From a virus, in the IMG/VR virus record IMGVR_UViG_3300043464_002284, positions 173,916-237,915 of that record: a stretch of 64,000 bases of DNA. One strand, given 5' to 3'. The position numbers were made by a program, and so were the translations under genes. This document shows, piece by piece, positions 40,958 to 49,598 of this stretch. Numbering within the stretch: position 1 is the first letter of the stretch; each line of letters begins with the position of its first letter. The notes under the pieces were generated by a model. It ran no database searches. It saw only the letters and a program-made list of their open reading frames with translations, and had not been told where the DNA came from.

Positions 40958-42251
40958 TTTCATAAAAACACATATATTCTTGATGTCCAATATTTCTGTA
41001 CTTGTTATTTATCTCATCAAAATGAGAATAAAACTTATACAAAAACTTATACATATCAGATACAGAAGCAATAAAAATATTATCTATACCCATTACAGGA
41101 TTATTAGAAATAAACTTTATCCTTTCTCCGTCTGTAGATAAATGCAGAGGAGTATTTTGATTTATAAAATCTATAATTTGGTGTTTTTTCAAAGGAAAAG
41201 GATTAGATAATATGTCAAATCGGAATTGTATAACTTTCTCGTTAGGATCGGTATTGTTATATAGATATTCTGCTATTTTTGCTTTACCGTATAACATATT
41301 TTTAAAACCTTTAACTGGGCACCTAGTACTACCAACAAATCCATCAAGATCACCTAATAGTTCTATATTGTTATCATCGTCTATTATAACATGTTTTATC
41401 TTAGCAGAAATATGCTCTCCAAAATAATTTCTAATGACGTTCTCATCAATCATAGAGTAGTCGTTGCTCATAGCTCGGTAACTAAGACTATTCTGTACAA
41501 TATTCCAAGAATGCACGTATATATTAACATCAAAGCTGCAAGAAATATCATCAATCAAATCCTTTAAATCTTTATTCAAAAAAGAATTTCTAATATGTCC
41601 TCTTAAAATAATATTTAATTTAGGTTTTGCAAAAGGAACTATAGGTAAGAAAGTAGCATCTGATAAAAATAGAGCACCCTCATCTTTTTCGTCTACTCTT
41701 AGAAAACCGCTTTGATGTCTTAAATATTTATTAGAATTAACAAGCTTTAAAGATATATGCCAAAAATTATACAAACCATTAACAACACTAAAATTTGCTA
41801 CTTCAGATAAATTAGATGTTAATGTAATTTTATTTTGACTATCAACAGAAAAAAATAAACCAGGATATTCTACAGACTCCAACTGAACATATTGGTCACC
41901 ACTAACGTCAGTTACTGGAATAAACCTAAACTGAAAAGCTTGATGAACATAATGAGTTAACTTAAAATCAGTTTTTTTAAATTTAAAATGCAAATTACTA
42001 GCACATATATATGAATTATATGTTGTATGACATTGTAGAATTAGCGGATCATACAACTTTAATTTACCTGGAACTACTAAAGACCCAACAGGAAAATAAA
42101 TGTCATTTGAATTAGTTTCTTTTGTCATATCCTTTTTTTCTATTTCTGGCTTTTTTTTTACATCGAGATTGGTTGTCTTAATTGTTTTTTTATTCCACCA
42201 TAAAAACATATAATAGATCTTTTTTATAAAAACGTTATGAATCAATATCAT
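40944..42251 (-). CDS. AbfB-like beta-trefoil fused to glycosyltransferase-like domain
   Basis: 435 residues. A hydrophobic/basic N terminus (1-35) is followed by a beta-trefoil region (about 70-210). Its part NKYLRHQSGFLRVDEKDEGALF matches the arabinofuranose-binding AbfB (CBM42) pattern (YLRH..., ...ALFLSDATF key). Residues 212-435 begin NIILRGHIRNSF and include YVHSWN and RFDILSNPF, as in capsule-type glycosyltransferases. A furanose-binding module on a transferase beside galactofuranose synthesis is suggestive. It is convergent with glf and divergent from 42346. Confidence 0.65.
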   Translation of the reverse strand: MILIHNVFIKKIYYMFLWWNKKTIKTTNLDVKKKPEIEKKDMTKETNSNDIYFPVGSLVVPGKLKLYDPLILQCHTTYNSYICASNLHFKFKKTDFKLTHYVHQAFQFRFIPVTDVSGDQYVQLESVEYPGLFFSVDSQNKITLTSNLSEVANFSVVNGLYNFWHISLKLVNSNKYLRHQSGFLRVDEKDEGALFLSDATFLPIVPFAKPKLNIILRGHIRNSFLNKDLKDLIDDISCSFDVNIYVHSWNIVQNSLSYRAMSNDYSMIDENVIRNYFGEHISAKIKHVIIDDDNNIELLGDLDGFVGSTRCPVKGFKNMLYGKAKIAEYLYNNTDPNEKVIQFRFDILSNPFPLKKHQIIDFINQNTPLHLSTDGERIKFISNNPVMGIDNIFIASVSDMYKFLYKFYSHFDEINNKYRNIGHQEYMCFYERNNF

Positions 42252-42291
42252 ATATTCTCATTTTACACCATTAATTCACAATATCTCACGA

Positions 42292-42319
42292 TTGACAGAA
42301 AACAGACTTTCAGTATTAT
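42292..42319 (+). promoter_or_regulatory. Sigma70-like promoter
   Basis: TTGACA (42292-42297) and TATTAT (42314-42319), spacer 16; AAGGAGA precedes the ATG at 42346. Confidence 0.65.
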
Positions 42320-42345
42320 AAGACATACCAAGGAGAAAACAAGAC

Positions 42346-42876
42346 ATGAATAGGTTGGAGAATCAAAGAGTTTATTTAGCAGGGGCAATGGACAGAGTGG
42401 CTGATCGTGGTGCTACTTGGAGAGACAATATTACTCCATTTTTGACCGAAATGGGCATAGTAGTTTTTAATCCAATAAGCAAACCAACAGATGTAGGCTT
42501 GGAAGATCAAGATACACATACCATCAAAACCAAGCTTAAAGAAAAAGGCAGATACGACGAACTTTCTGCTATGATGAAAATGATTCGATCCGTAGATCTA
42601 AGATTAGTCGATATTAGTGATTTTATGATAGTTAATTTAGACCTTAATGTACATCCTTGTGGTACACTGGAAGAAATTTTTTGGGCTAACCGACAAAAAA
42701 AACCTATCATAGTACATATGGTTCAAGGTAAAAACCAAACGCCAGACTGGCTATTTGGAACAATCCCTCACCAACTAATTTTCTCAACATGGGAAGAAAT
42801 ACAGTCTTATTTGATACATATTCATTCTGCCGAAAACATAGACACTCACAAAAGATGGTATTTTTTTTCAGTATAA
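42346..42876 (+). CDS. Nucleoside 2-deoxyribosyltransferase-like protein
   Basis: 176 residues. YLAGAMDRVADRGATWRDNI is the N-terminal motif of this Rossmann-like fold (YLAGAM key), D-x-x-x-VDLRLVDISDFMIVN the middle, and CGTLEEIFWANRQKKPI carries the catalytic-type glutamate. Relatives swap bases between deoxyribosides or hydrolyse nucleotides. In phages they may feed nucleotide salvage or break down signal nucleotides. It is distinct from the sugar genes around it. Confidence 0.75.
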   Translation: MNRLENQRVYLAGAMDRVADRGATWRDNITPFLTEMGIVVFNPISKPTDVGLEDQDTHTIKTKLKEKGRYDELSAMMKMIRSVDLRLVDISDFMIVNLDLNVHPCGTLEEIFWANRQKKPIIVHMVQGKNQTPDWLFGTIPHQLIFSTWEEIQSYLIHIHSAENIDTHKRWYFFSV

Positions 42877-42890
42877 TTTAAGTAGACCAT

Positions 42891-43091
42891 ATGCCCAAAT
42901 ACTATGTTCAGTCTGGACAGATTAAGACAGTAATAGATAGACTAAATCATAAAACAGCAATACTAGATGTTTTACGAGAGCATAGAGGCAAAGGTATGCT
43001 AACTGTTGAAAAAATATGCTTAAGCGAAACCGGATGGACTGCGGACTTAAAATGTTATGATGTTGACCCTTATTTAAAACTAATACAATGA
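42891..43091 (+). CDS. Hypothetical protein
   Basis: 66 residues starting YYVQSGQIKTVIDRLNHKTA. This opening looks conserved-type but no family was recognised. It overlaps the SET gene by 4 bases. Confidence 0.55.
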   Translation: MPKYYVQSGQIKTVIDRLNHKTAILDVLREHRGKGMLTVEKICLSETGWTADLKCYDVDPYLKLIQ

Positions 43092-43492
43092 TTCAAACAA
43101 TATTTCAAATACAAGACAATATTATTGTTGGGGACTCTAAAATTCACGGTCGTGGAGTTTTTGCTACCAAAGACATACCAGAAGGCACCGTAATAGAAAA
43201 GTGTCCAATGTTAAAACTAGATTTCCCATCAAAATATCATGCTGATCTTAAAGTTCTAGACTACGCCTTTGCTAGACCATCTGAAGCAAATTGGCAGGAC
43301 CACGGATGGGATCTTTATTTGATGATGGGATACGGGATGATGTATAATCATCAAGATATTCCTAACTCATCCATTTCTTTCGATTATGAAAAGAATATAG
43401 CCCAGATAACCGCAACACAATATATTAAAGAAAATTCAGAAATCTACATATCATACGGACCAATGTATTTCCTCAACAAAAAGAAGATATAA
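43088..43492 (+). CDS. SET-domain protein
   Basis: 134 residues, a minimal SET domain. SKIHGRGVFATKDIPEGTVIE is the N-SET strand pair (GRGVFA key), GYGMMYNHQDIPNSS matches the N-H-x-x-x-P-N SAM/lysine channel motif, and ENSEIYISYG the C-terminal E-x-x-x-x-YG motif. SET proteins methylate lysine. It may modify a host or virion protein; the cysteine post-SET motif is absent. Confidence 0.82.
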   Translation: MIQTIFQIQDNIIVGDSKIHGRGVFATKDIPEGTVIEKCPMLKLDFPSKYHADLKVLDYAFARPSEANWQDHGWDLYLMMGYGMMYNHQDIPNSSISFDYEKNIAQITATQYIKENSEIYISYGPMYFLNKKKI

Positions 43493-43496
43493 TACT

Positions 43497-44180
43497 ATGA
43501 ATACAAATAAAATATACGATAAAGTTTTTAATGAAGTCATAATAGCAATTAAAGACGAATACATAACAAAGATAGGAGGAGAAGAGTATGTGGCTAACAA
43601 CCATCATCAGGCTTCGACTCAAGCACACGATGGTTCTATCAAACAAATAGATATCCAACACCTACCACAACTAATCAATAAAAAAATTAGAAACTACCTA
43701 GAAATAGGATCCTATATAGGGGTGAGTTTTAGAATACTTAATGAAATTTTCAGTCCGGATGTTTGTTATTCTGTAGACCCTAACATACCACACAGGGTCT
43801 TTGCAAAACCCAGGAATGTTTTTAGAAAGCTTAATAGTAGCTATTTAAATAAAACAACTTTGCTTGATGCTTATTGGGTACAAGGAGGAAGTCCCACAAT
43901 AGATTCATCATATTTTACTCAATTAGGAATTCAGTTTGATCTTATTTTTATAGATGCTATGCACACATACGAATCTGTAAAATCTGATTTTTTTGAAGCA
44001 ATAAAAATCTTGTCCCCTGATGGTTTAGTATTATTGCATGACGTATACACTTGGCCAGAGGTTGGGCAATTTGTTGAGGAATTAGCATCAGACGATACGT
44101 ATATTATCAAGTACTCTCCTAAAGATGTTGCTATAGACGGATTTTGTACCATAGGCATAAATTATGCAAAAAATAATTAA
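43497..44180 (+). CDS. Class I SAM-dependent methyltransferase
   Basis: 227 residues. YLEIGSYIGVSFRIL is the SAM motif I, VDPNI motif II, and FDLIFIDAMHTYESVKSD the catalytic/metal strand typical of the Methyltransf_24 group found in sugar clusters. A C-terminal LLHDVYTWPEVGQFV follows. It likely methylates a sugar. It overlaps the start of guaC by 17 bases. Confidence 0.78.
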   Translation: MNTNKIYDKVFNEVIIAIKDEYITKIGGEEYVANNHHQASTQAHDGSIKQIDIQHLPQLINKKIRNYLEIGSYIGVSFRILNEIFSPDVCYSVDPNIPHRVFAKPRNVFRKLNSSYLNKTTLLDAYWVQGGSPTIDSSYFTQLGIQFDLIFIDAMHTYESVKSDFFEAIKILSPDGLVLLHDVYTWPEVGQFVEELASDDTYIIKYSPKDVAIDGFCTIGINYAKNN

Positions 44181-45294
44181 TGAAATCAAGTTAGATTTTG
44201 ACGATGTCTTAATAAGACCAAAGAGATCAACACTCTCAAGTAGATCAGAAGTTAATCTAATTAGAGACTTCCACTTCAAGAATTCTCCAAGAAAAATTTC
44301 CGCTATACCAGTAGTAGTGGCTAATATGGATACTACCGGAACATTCCGTATGGCGAACGTGGTTTGTGAGAATCAAGCCATGGTGGCATTACACAAACAC
44401 TATAAACCAGAACAACTAATAGAATATTATTGTAGCAGTACTAATGATCATAAAGAACTAACGTTTTATTCCACAGGAACATCGTCTTCAGATATTGAAA
44501 AACTTACATATGTTTTCAATGCCATAAAAAATAAAGGATGTCTACTACCCAATATCTGTGTTGATGTTGCTAATGGATATAGTGAAAAATTTGTAAAAAC
44601 AGTAGCTCACATCAGAAAACTATATGAAGAAATAGTAATAATGGCCGGTAATGTCGTCACACCAGAAATGGTGGAAGAGCTTATTTTACATGGTAGGGTC
44701 GATATAGTAAAAGTTGGCATAGGACCAGGGTCGGTTTGTACTACCAGATTAAAAACGGGCGTAGGATACGCACAAATATCAGCTTGTTTGGAATGTTCGG
44801 ACGCTGCTCATGGTCTTGGTGGACACATTTGTGGAGATGGTGGATGTAAACACGTTGGAGATATTTGTAAAGTTTTTGGTAGTAATGCTGATTTTGTAAT
44901 GTGTGGAAACTTTTTCGCTGGATGTGAAGAATGCGAAGGAGAATGGGAATACGAATATCAGGCTGGAGTCGGCGTGGCATTAGCAGAGCCATTCTGGCAA
45001 CCATTTGATCCTGGGACTGGCGGCCCCAAAAGAAAGAAGAACCTAAAATTTTATGGAATGAGTAGCAAAGAAGCTATGGAAAAACATAATAATGGAGTTG
45101 CTAACTATAGAACAAGCGAAGGAAGATGCGTTACGGTTCCATATAAAGGACATGTTGAAGATGTTTTACTAGATATCTTTGGCGGACTAAGAAGCGCATG
45201 TACATACATTGGAGCATCTAAAATGAAAGATTTTGGTAAAAAAACCACATTCGTAATGGTCAACAATACTCATACAAAGACGTACGACAAATGA
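44164..45294 (+). CDS. guaC: GMP reductase
   Basis: 376 residues. IMPDH/GMPR barrel motifs: LDFDDVLIRPKRSTL, VVANMDTTGTF, the catalytic cysteine C192 in GIGPGSVCTTR, and a flap near 260-300. The CBS domains of IMPDH are missing and the N-terminal VLIRPK form is the GMPR type. GMPR reduces GMP to IMP with NADPH, diverting guanine nucleotides to adenine ones. A segment with extra cysteines and Glu/Trp (about 250-290) is longer than usual. A phage copy would adjust the dNTP mix. Confidence 0.88.
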   Translation: MQKIINEIKLDFDDVLIRPKRSTLSSRSEVNLIRDFHFKNSPRKISAIPVVVANMDTTGTFRMANVVCENQAMVALHKHYKPEQLIEYYCSSTNDHKELTFYSTGTSSSDIEKLTYVFNAIKNKGCLLPNICVDVANGYSEKFVKTVAHIRKLYEEIVIMAGNVVTPEMVEELILHGRVDIVKVGIGPGSVCTTRLKTGVGYAQISACLECSDAAHGLGGHICGDGGCKHVGDICKVFGSNADFVMCGNFFAGCEECEGEWEYEYQAGVGVALAEPFWQPFDPGTGGPKRKKNLKFYGMSSKEAMEKHNNGVANYRTSEGRCVTVPYKGHVEDVLLDIFGGLRSACTYIGASKMKDFGKKTTFVMVNNTHTKTYDK

Positions 45295-46364
45295 CAAAAA
45301 TCAACCTATCTTGTCCAATTAACCAAACTGGTTATGGTATTTCATCTTTAAATATTCTCAAAGAGTTAATTCAAATATCTGAATTAAGTTATTTGCCTAT
45401 CGGGCAACCTTCTGTTGGAACTCAAGAAGACTACAACATAATACAGTCACTCCTAAACAATCAAGATTTAGCAAATATTAATTCGCCATTTATCAAGATT
45501 TGGCACCAGTTCGATCTTGGTACTCGTTTTGGTCGTGGTAAATATTTTGCATTTCCCTTTTTTGAACTAGATACATTCAACACCAGAGAAAAGCAGCATC
45601 TATCTGTTCCAGATGTTTTATTTGCCACCTCTGAGTGGGCAAAAAACGTAATGACCAATAACGATATAACCACACCCATAGAAGTAATACCTCTGGGAGT
45701 TGATATGTCTATTTTTAATTATCTTGAAAACCCAAAACAGACTGACAAATACATATTTTTAAATATTGGTAAATGGGAAGTTAGAAAAGGTCACGATATT
45801 TTACATGAATTATTTAAAAAAGCTTTTCCAAATGAAACAGATGTAGAGTTATGGGTGCTGGCGTCAGAAACTACTAATTCTTATTCTAGTGAAGAACAAT
45901 TAGTTGAATGGAAAAACTTATATAGTAATGATAACAGAATTAAAATATCTTCTGGAGTTACATCACAAAAAGAAATAGCTCAAATTATGTCGCAAGCTAG
46001 TTGTGGTATTTTTCCTTCCAGAGCAGAGGGATGGAATTTAGAACTATTGGAAATGATGGCCATGAATAAACCAGTTATAGCAACTAACTACTCCGCACAT
46101 ACCGAGTTTTGTGATAAAAATAATTCCTATTTAGTAGATATTGAAACAACAGAACCGGCTAATGATAAGAAGGCATTTTATGGTCAAGGCAATTGGGCTA
46201 AATTAGGCCAAAATCAACAAGATCAGATTATTGAACATATGAGATATGTTTATCAAAACAAGATTCTCACCAACACGTCGGGACTAACAACGGCTAAAAT
46301 CTTTTCTTGGAAAAATTCGGCCAGTAAAATTTTGAGGTGTATACAAGAGTATACAGGAGAATAA
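45291..46364 (+). CDS. Glycosyltransferase, GT-B family 4
   Basis: 357 residues. TGYGISSLNILKEL opens the acceptor domain. FLNIGKWEVRKGHDILHELF starts the donor domain (GKWEVRKGHD key), and SRAEGWNLELLEMMAMNKPVIATNYSAHTEF is the conserved E-x7-E donor motif (EGWNLELLEMMA key). A complete, clear GT4 enzyme. It overlaps guaC by 4 bases and is the last glycosyltransferase of the sugar region. Confidence 0.88.
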   Translation: MTKINLSCPINQTGYGISSLNILKELIQISELSYLPIGQPSVGTQEDYNIIQSLLNNQDLANINSPFIKIWHQFDLGTRFGRGKYFAFPFFELDTFNTREKQHLSVPDVLFATSEWAKNVMTNNDITTPIEVIPLGVDMSIFNYLENPKQTDKYIFLNIGKWEVRKGHDILHELFKKAFPNETDVELWVLASETTNSYSSEEQLVEWKNLYSNDNRIKISSGVTSQKEIAQIMSQASCGIFPSRAEGWNLELLEMMAMNKPVIATNYSAHTEFCDKNNSYLVDIETTEPANDKKAFYGQGNWAKLGQNQQDQIIEHMRYVYQNKILTNTSGLTTAKIFSWKNSASKILRCIQEYTGE

Positions 46365-46366
46365 TT

Positions 46367-46876
46367 ATGCCTATTCCTCAACCAAATCCAAATGAAGATA
46401 AAGAAAAATTTGTATCTCGATGCATGTCTAACGAGACAATGAAAAAAGAGTACAGTGACTCAAAACAAAGAGTAGCTGTTTGCTTAGGTCAAACCAAAGC
46501 AGAAGAAAATTGCTTATTGAGCGAAATTCAAGACGTTATACTGTCTAGTCAAGAATATGATGAGGAGTGGGATGAGTTTGTATATGATATTGAAGCGTTC
46601 CATATTTATGATGAAGACGAAAAGCTAGTAGCTGCCGAAAAAAATGGACGTAAAGTTACGCTTAACAAACCCTTTAGAACACCTGATGGTCCTAAAAAAT
46701 TTAGCGTTTATGTCAAAAATGGTAGTGGCAATGTTGTCAAAGTAAATTTTGGCGACCCAAACATGGAAATCAAAAAAGACATTCCAGCAAGAAGAAAAAG
46801 CTTTAGAGCTAGAATGAGATGTGATACTCCTGGTCCCAAATGGAAAGCCAGATACTGGGCATGTAAGAGCTGGTGA
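46367..46876 (+). CDS. Phage head-region-type protein
   Basis: 169 residues from ATG 46367 behind AGGAG. The N terminus MPIPQPNPNEDKEKFVSRCM and the QRVAVCLGQTK segment match a pattern that recurs in phage head genes (the P.P....s...Fv.RCm...q..AvC form), usually next to portal or prohead protease. The C terminus ends CDTPGPKWKARYWACKSW. Its exact role is unknown; it marks the start of the likely virion module. Confidence 0.7.
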   Translation: MPIPQPNPNEDKEKFVSRCMSNETMKKEYSDSKQRVAVCLGQTKAEENCLLSEIQDVILSSQEYDEEWDEFVYDIEAFHIYDEDEKLVAAEKNGRKVTLNKPFRTPDGPKKFSVYVKNGSGNVVKVNFGDPNMEIKKDIPARRKSFRARMRCDTPGPKWKARYWACKSW

Positions 46877-46881
46877 ATAAT

Positions 46882-47448
46882 ATGACAAACAAAACAATAG
46901 AAGAATTACTAAACGAAACTCCCGAGATAAAGGAAAATCAAGTGGACGAGACACAAGCGAATGAAACGATAGAGAGCGCAGTATCTGAGACCAATACTGT
47001 AATCGAATTACTAAAAAAATCTCTAAACATACACTGGCAACAAACCACATCTCTAACTGCACAAGCTGCCCACCTAGACAGATGGGGTTACAAAAAACTA
47101 GCAGCAATCATCAAAATAGATGCAGAACAAGAGCACGAACATTCGCTAGAGAATATCAAAAGACTAGAGTTTTTTGATGCTGACTATCAACCCCTTGTAG
47201 TATCCCCACCATCTTGGACAAGACACGATATGCTGTCCATGATCCGATACAATCTTGATTCTGTTAGAGAAGCTGCCGCTGCTGAAAAAGCAACAATTGT
47301 TGCTGCTAGAGCTGTTGGAGACGAACTAACTGCTAATATCATGATTCCTCTTCTTCAAGGCAGTGAAGATGGTATCGCTTTATATGAAGGTTTCTTGAAG
47401 ATGATTGAACAAATGGGTCTAGATAACTTCCTTAGTATACAGGTGTAA
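46882..47448 (+). CDS. Ferritin-like (bacterioferritin/Dps type) protein
   Basis: 188 residues from ATG 46882 (GGTGA upstream; GTG at 46873 possible). The N-terminal 35 residues are acidic and disordered. Then NIHWQQTTSLTAQAAHLDRWGYKKLA and IDAEQEHEHSLENIKRLEF form the four-helix di-iron fold, with EQEHEH giving E-x-x-H-type ligands (HLDRWG and EQEHEH key). Ferritins oxidise and store iron or shield DNA. In a phage head region it might protect packaged DNA or be a remodelled structural protein. Confidence 0.7.
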   Translation: MTNKTIEELLNETPEIKENQVDETQANETIESAVSETNTVIELLKKSLNIHWQQTTSLTAQAAHLDRWGYKKLAAIIKIDAEQEHEHSLENIKRLEFFDADYQPLVVSPPSWTRHDMLSMIRYNLDSVREAAAAEKATIVAARAVGDELTANIMIPLLQGSEDGIALYEGFLKMIEQMGLDNFLSIQV

Positions 47449-47450
47449 TT

Positions 47451-48044
47451 ATGGATCGTATAAATAATATTCTCTCTGATGTTAATAGTGCTCTAACTCA
47501 ACAGGCTAGGTCTTGTGACGATATGATCAATGACCCAAGACTAACACTAGAAGACATGCAAGAACTACTAGAAATACAAGCCATTCAAAAAAAACTTAAT
47601 CAACTAAAAAACACCAAAGCTGAAGATGGCGATTTTTTAGAGGTCGAAAATACGGAAATTGAATCTATTGAACAGGAAATGATGGAGTATAAGAAAGATT
47701 TCTATGACATGAGTGTAGGATCTCTCATGGCAATTATGTCGAACGCTCAGAAAATAGTAGAAAATCTGTCCAATCCCCAAGTAGCAGAAAACTTGACAGA
47801 GAGCTGGCTACAGGGTAAAATCGCCATAACTGAGGACTACATGCGAACTATTCACGATTTTGTCATGTACGTCAACCAGTCTGACGATAACACAGAAGCG
47901 GCCAATCGGCCAGGACTATGGGAAAATATCCGCAGAAAAAAAGAGAGGATGGGCAAAAACTATAAACCAGCAAAGACTGGAGACAAGGACAGACCGGATT
48001 CAAAAACATGGAAAAAGCTAACAGACGAAAACAAAAAAGTCTAA
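47451..48044 (+). CDS. Hypothetical helical phage protein
   Basis: 197 residues, strongly helical, with a middle coiled coil (about 45-85) and a basic C-terminal tail (KERMGKNYKPAK). It may be a scaffold- or portal-adjacent protein; no family was recognised. Starts 2 bases after the ferritin-like gene. Confidence 0.55.
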   Translation: MDRINNILSDVNSALTQQARSCDDMINDPRLTLEDMQELLEIQAIQKKLNQLKNTKAEDGDFLEVENTEIESIEQEMMEYKKDFYDMSVGSLMAIMSNAQKIVENLSNPQVAENLTESWLQGKIAITEDYMRTIHDFVMYVNQSDDNTEAANRPGLWENIRRKKERMGKNYKPAKTGDKDRPDSKTWKKLTDENKKV

Positions 48045-48085
48045 AAGCTCGTAGGACTTTAAAAACAAAAAAACAAGGAAAACAA

Positions 48086-48676
48086 ATGGACAAACAATTT
48101 GAGTCGCTATCTTTCTATATCAACCTAGCTAAAAAAACTATTTCTAAATTCGCCCCAAAGTTTTACAATGGACTCTCTGTTGAAATGCTCAAAAATGAGG
48201 ACGCTGTATCAGATATAGCTACTGCATTGATGTATGCCGATTGGAGATATGATGAAAATCGCAAGGGCAAAACAGGTTTACAGAAAACATTATACTCATA
48301 CCGCAACCAGTGTGCTATATGGGCTATTAAAACTTATGTAACCAATAAGTATAAGCAAACTAAACTATCTAGCTTAGACTTTGAACTGGATAATGAAAAA
48401 TTCTTAGATTCTATTATTCAAGATAAGAAGCACTTGTCTCCTTTAGAGATCATTATAGATCAAGAGTATACTGATAATCTATCTCTGTCTATAGACACTC
48501 TGTTATCTAATAATCTTCTTAGCGAAAAGCAAAAAACGCAAATTAAGATGTATTACTTTGAAGAAAAAACTTTGTCTGAAATAGGAGACACATTCGGGGT
48601 TTCCAGAGAGGCAGTAAGACAGAATATCAAAAGGGGTCTTGAGATAATCAAGAGCTACGATCCAGCAAATGCTTAA
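48086..48676 (+). CDS. Sigma70-like RNA polymerase sigma factor
   Basis: 196 residues from ATG 48086, behind CAAGGAAAAC; a longer frame from 48008 lies in the preceding gene. The C-terminal region (about 145-196) is sigma region 4: KMYYFEEKTLSEIGDTFGVSREAVRQNIKRGLEII (SEIGDTFGVSREAVRQ key), the -35 reader. The N-terminal part contains a degenerate region 2 (about 40-90). It is likely a phage-type sigma for late genes or host redirection. It is close to group 3/4 in length. Confidence 0.85.
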   Translation: MDKQFESLSFYINLAKKTISKFAPKFYNGLSVEMLKNEDAVSDIATALMYADWRYDENRKGKTGLQKTLYSYRNQCAIWAIKTYVTNKYKQTKLSSLDFELDNEKFLDSIIQDKKHLSPLEIIIDQEYTDNLSLSIDTLLSNNLLSEKQKTQIKMYYFEEKTLSEIGDTFGVSREAVRQNIKRGLEIIKSYDPANA

Positions 48677-49097
48677 ACCTATCAAAAGATTTTTATCGTA
48701 TCTATTTGGTTTTATTGATGAGACTAAGAACAATAAAACAGAAACAGAAACAGATAAGCAAGAAGCTGTCGGAGGCATCACATTTAAACTAAATGATGAT
48801 CAGACTATAAACATATCTTGTTATATTCCAGAGACCCAAAATCTCTCGGTAGATAATATAACGTCTATGGCAGAAAATTATGCAGAATTATTGATGTATA
48901 TTAACGATGGATTATTGTCTGGTAAAATTATTAACTTTATTAAGGAAACCATTAAAAAGTCCGAACATGAGCAAGATAAGTTATTTTTTGAGAACGTTCT
49001 AGTTTTTTGGGTTATGCATCATGTTGAGCACCTAAAAGAAGAGAAGAGCAAAAGTAACCAACCCTTAATTATGCCATCCAGAGTTTTTAACGCTTAA
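48669..49097 (+). CDS. Hypothetical protein
   Basis: 142 residues, overlapping the sigma gene by 8 bases. A short hydrophobic N terminus, then a soluble helical domain. No family was recognised. Confidence 0.55.
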   Translation: MLKPIKRFLSYLFGFIDETKNNKTETETDKQEAVGGITFKLNDDQTINISCYIPETQNLSVDNITSMAENYAELLMYINDGLLSGKIINFIKETIKKSEHEQDKLFFENVLVFWVMHHVEHLKEEKSKSNQPLIMPSRVFNA

Positions 49098-49144
49098 TTT
49101 GCAGGACTTCTCTTCTTGCTTACTATATTTAGGAGGTTTTACAT

Positions 49145-49594
49145 ATGGATCCAAAAATAGTCTGGCAAAAATGGATGGACCCGTTCGGTTCTGATGATGA
49201 GAATTTATTGACCGATGAAGATGGTGAGCCAAAATTTTTAGACGATGAAAATAGTGGTGATATATACAGTAATAAAAATAAGAACGATGGTCCACCAGAA
49301 CCGTATGAAAAATTTAAAGACTTAAAATCACATACGGTTAGAGTAATGGCTACTCCTATGGGTATTATTCCTATAACAGAAAATACAGCTAGTAGTAAAA
49401 TTTTTAATTTTTGGACAGGACATACAAATTTTAACATCACACGAAAAGTAGCAGAAATAATAGAAAATACAGAAGGGGTTGAAGCTTTAGATATTTTTAC
49501 CAGATATAGATTTAGAATAGCAATAGGTAAAGTATTTACAGATTCTGATGTCATGAGAAATATTAATGACAATGTTTATACATACTTAGGATAA
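49145..49594 (+). CDS. Hypothetical phage protein
   Basis: 149 residues behind TTAGGAGG. The first 60 residues are acidic; the C-terminal half NITRKVAEIIENTEGVEALDIFTRYRFRIAIG resembles a small alpha/beta domain seen in other phage genomes (TRYRFRIAIG key). The function is unknown. Confidence 0.6.
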   Translation: MDPKIVWQKWMDPFGSDDENLLTDEDGEPKFLDDENSGDIYSNKNKNDGPPEPYEKFKDLKSHTVRVMATPMGIIPITENTASSKIFNFWTGHTNFNITRKVAEIIENTEGVEALDIFTRYRFRIAIGKVFTDSDVMRNINDNVYTYLG

Positions 49595-49598
49595 TATA

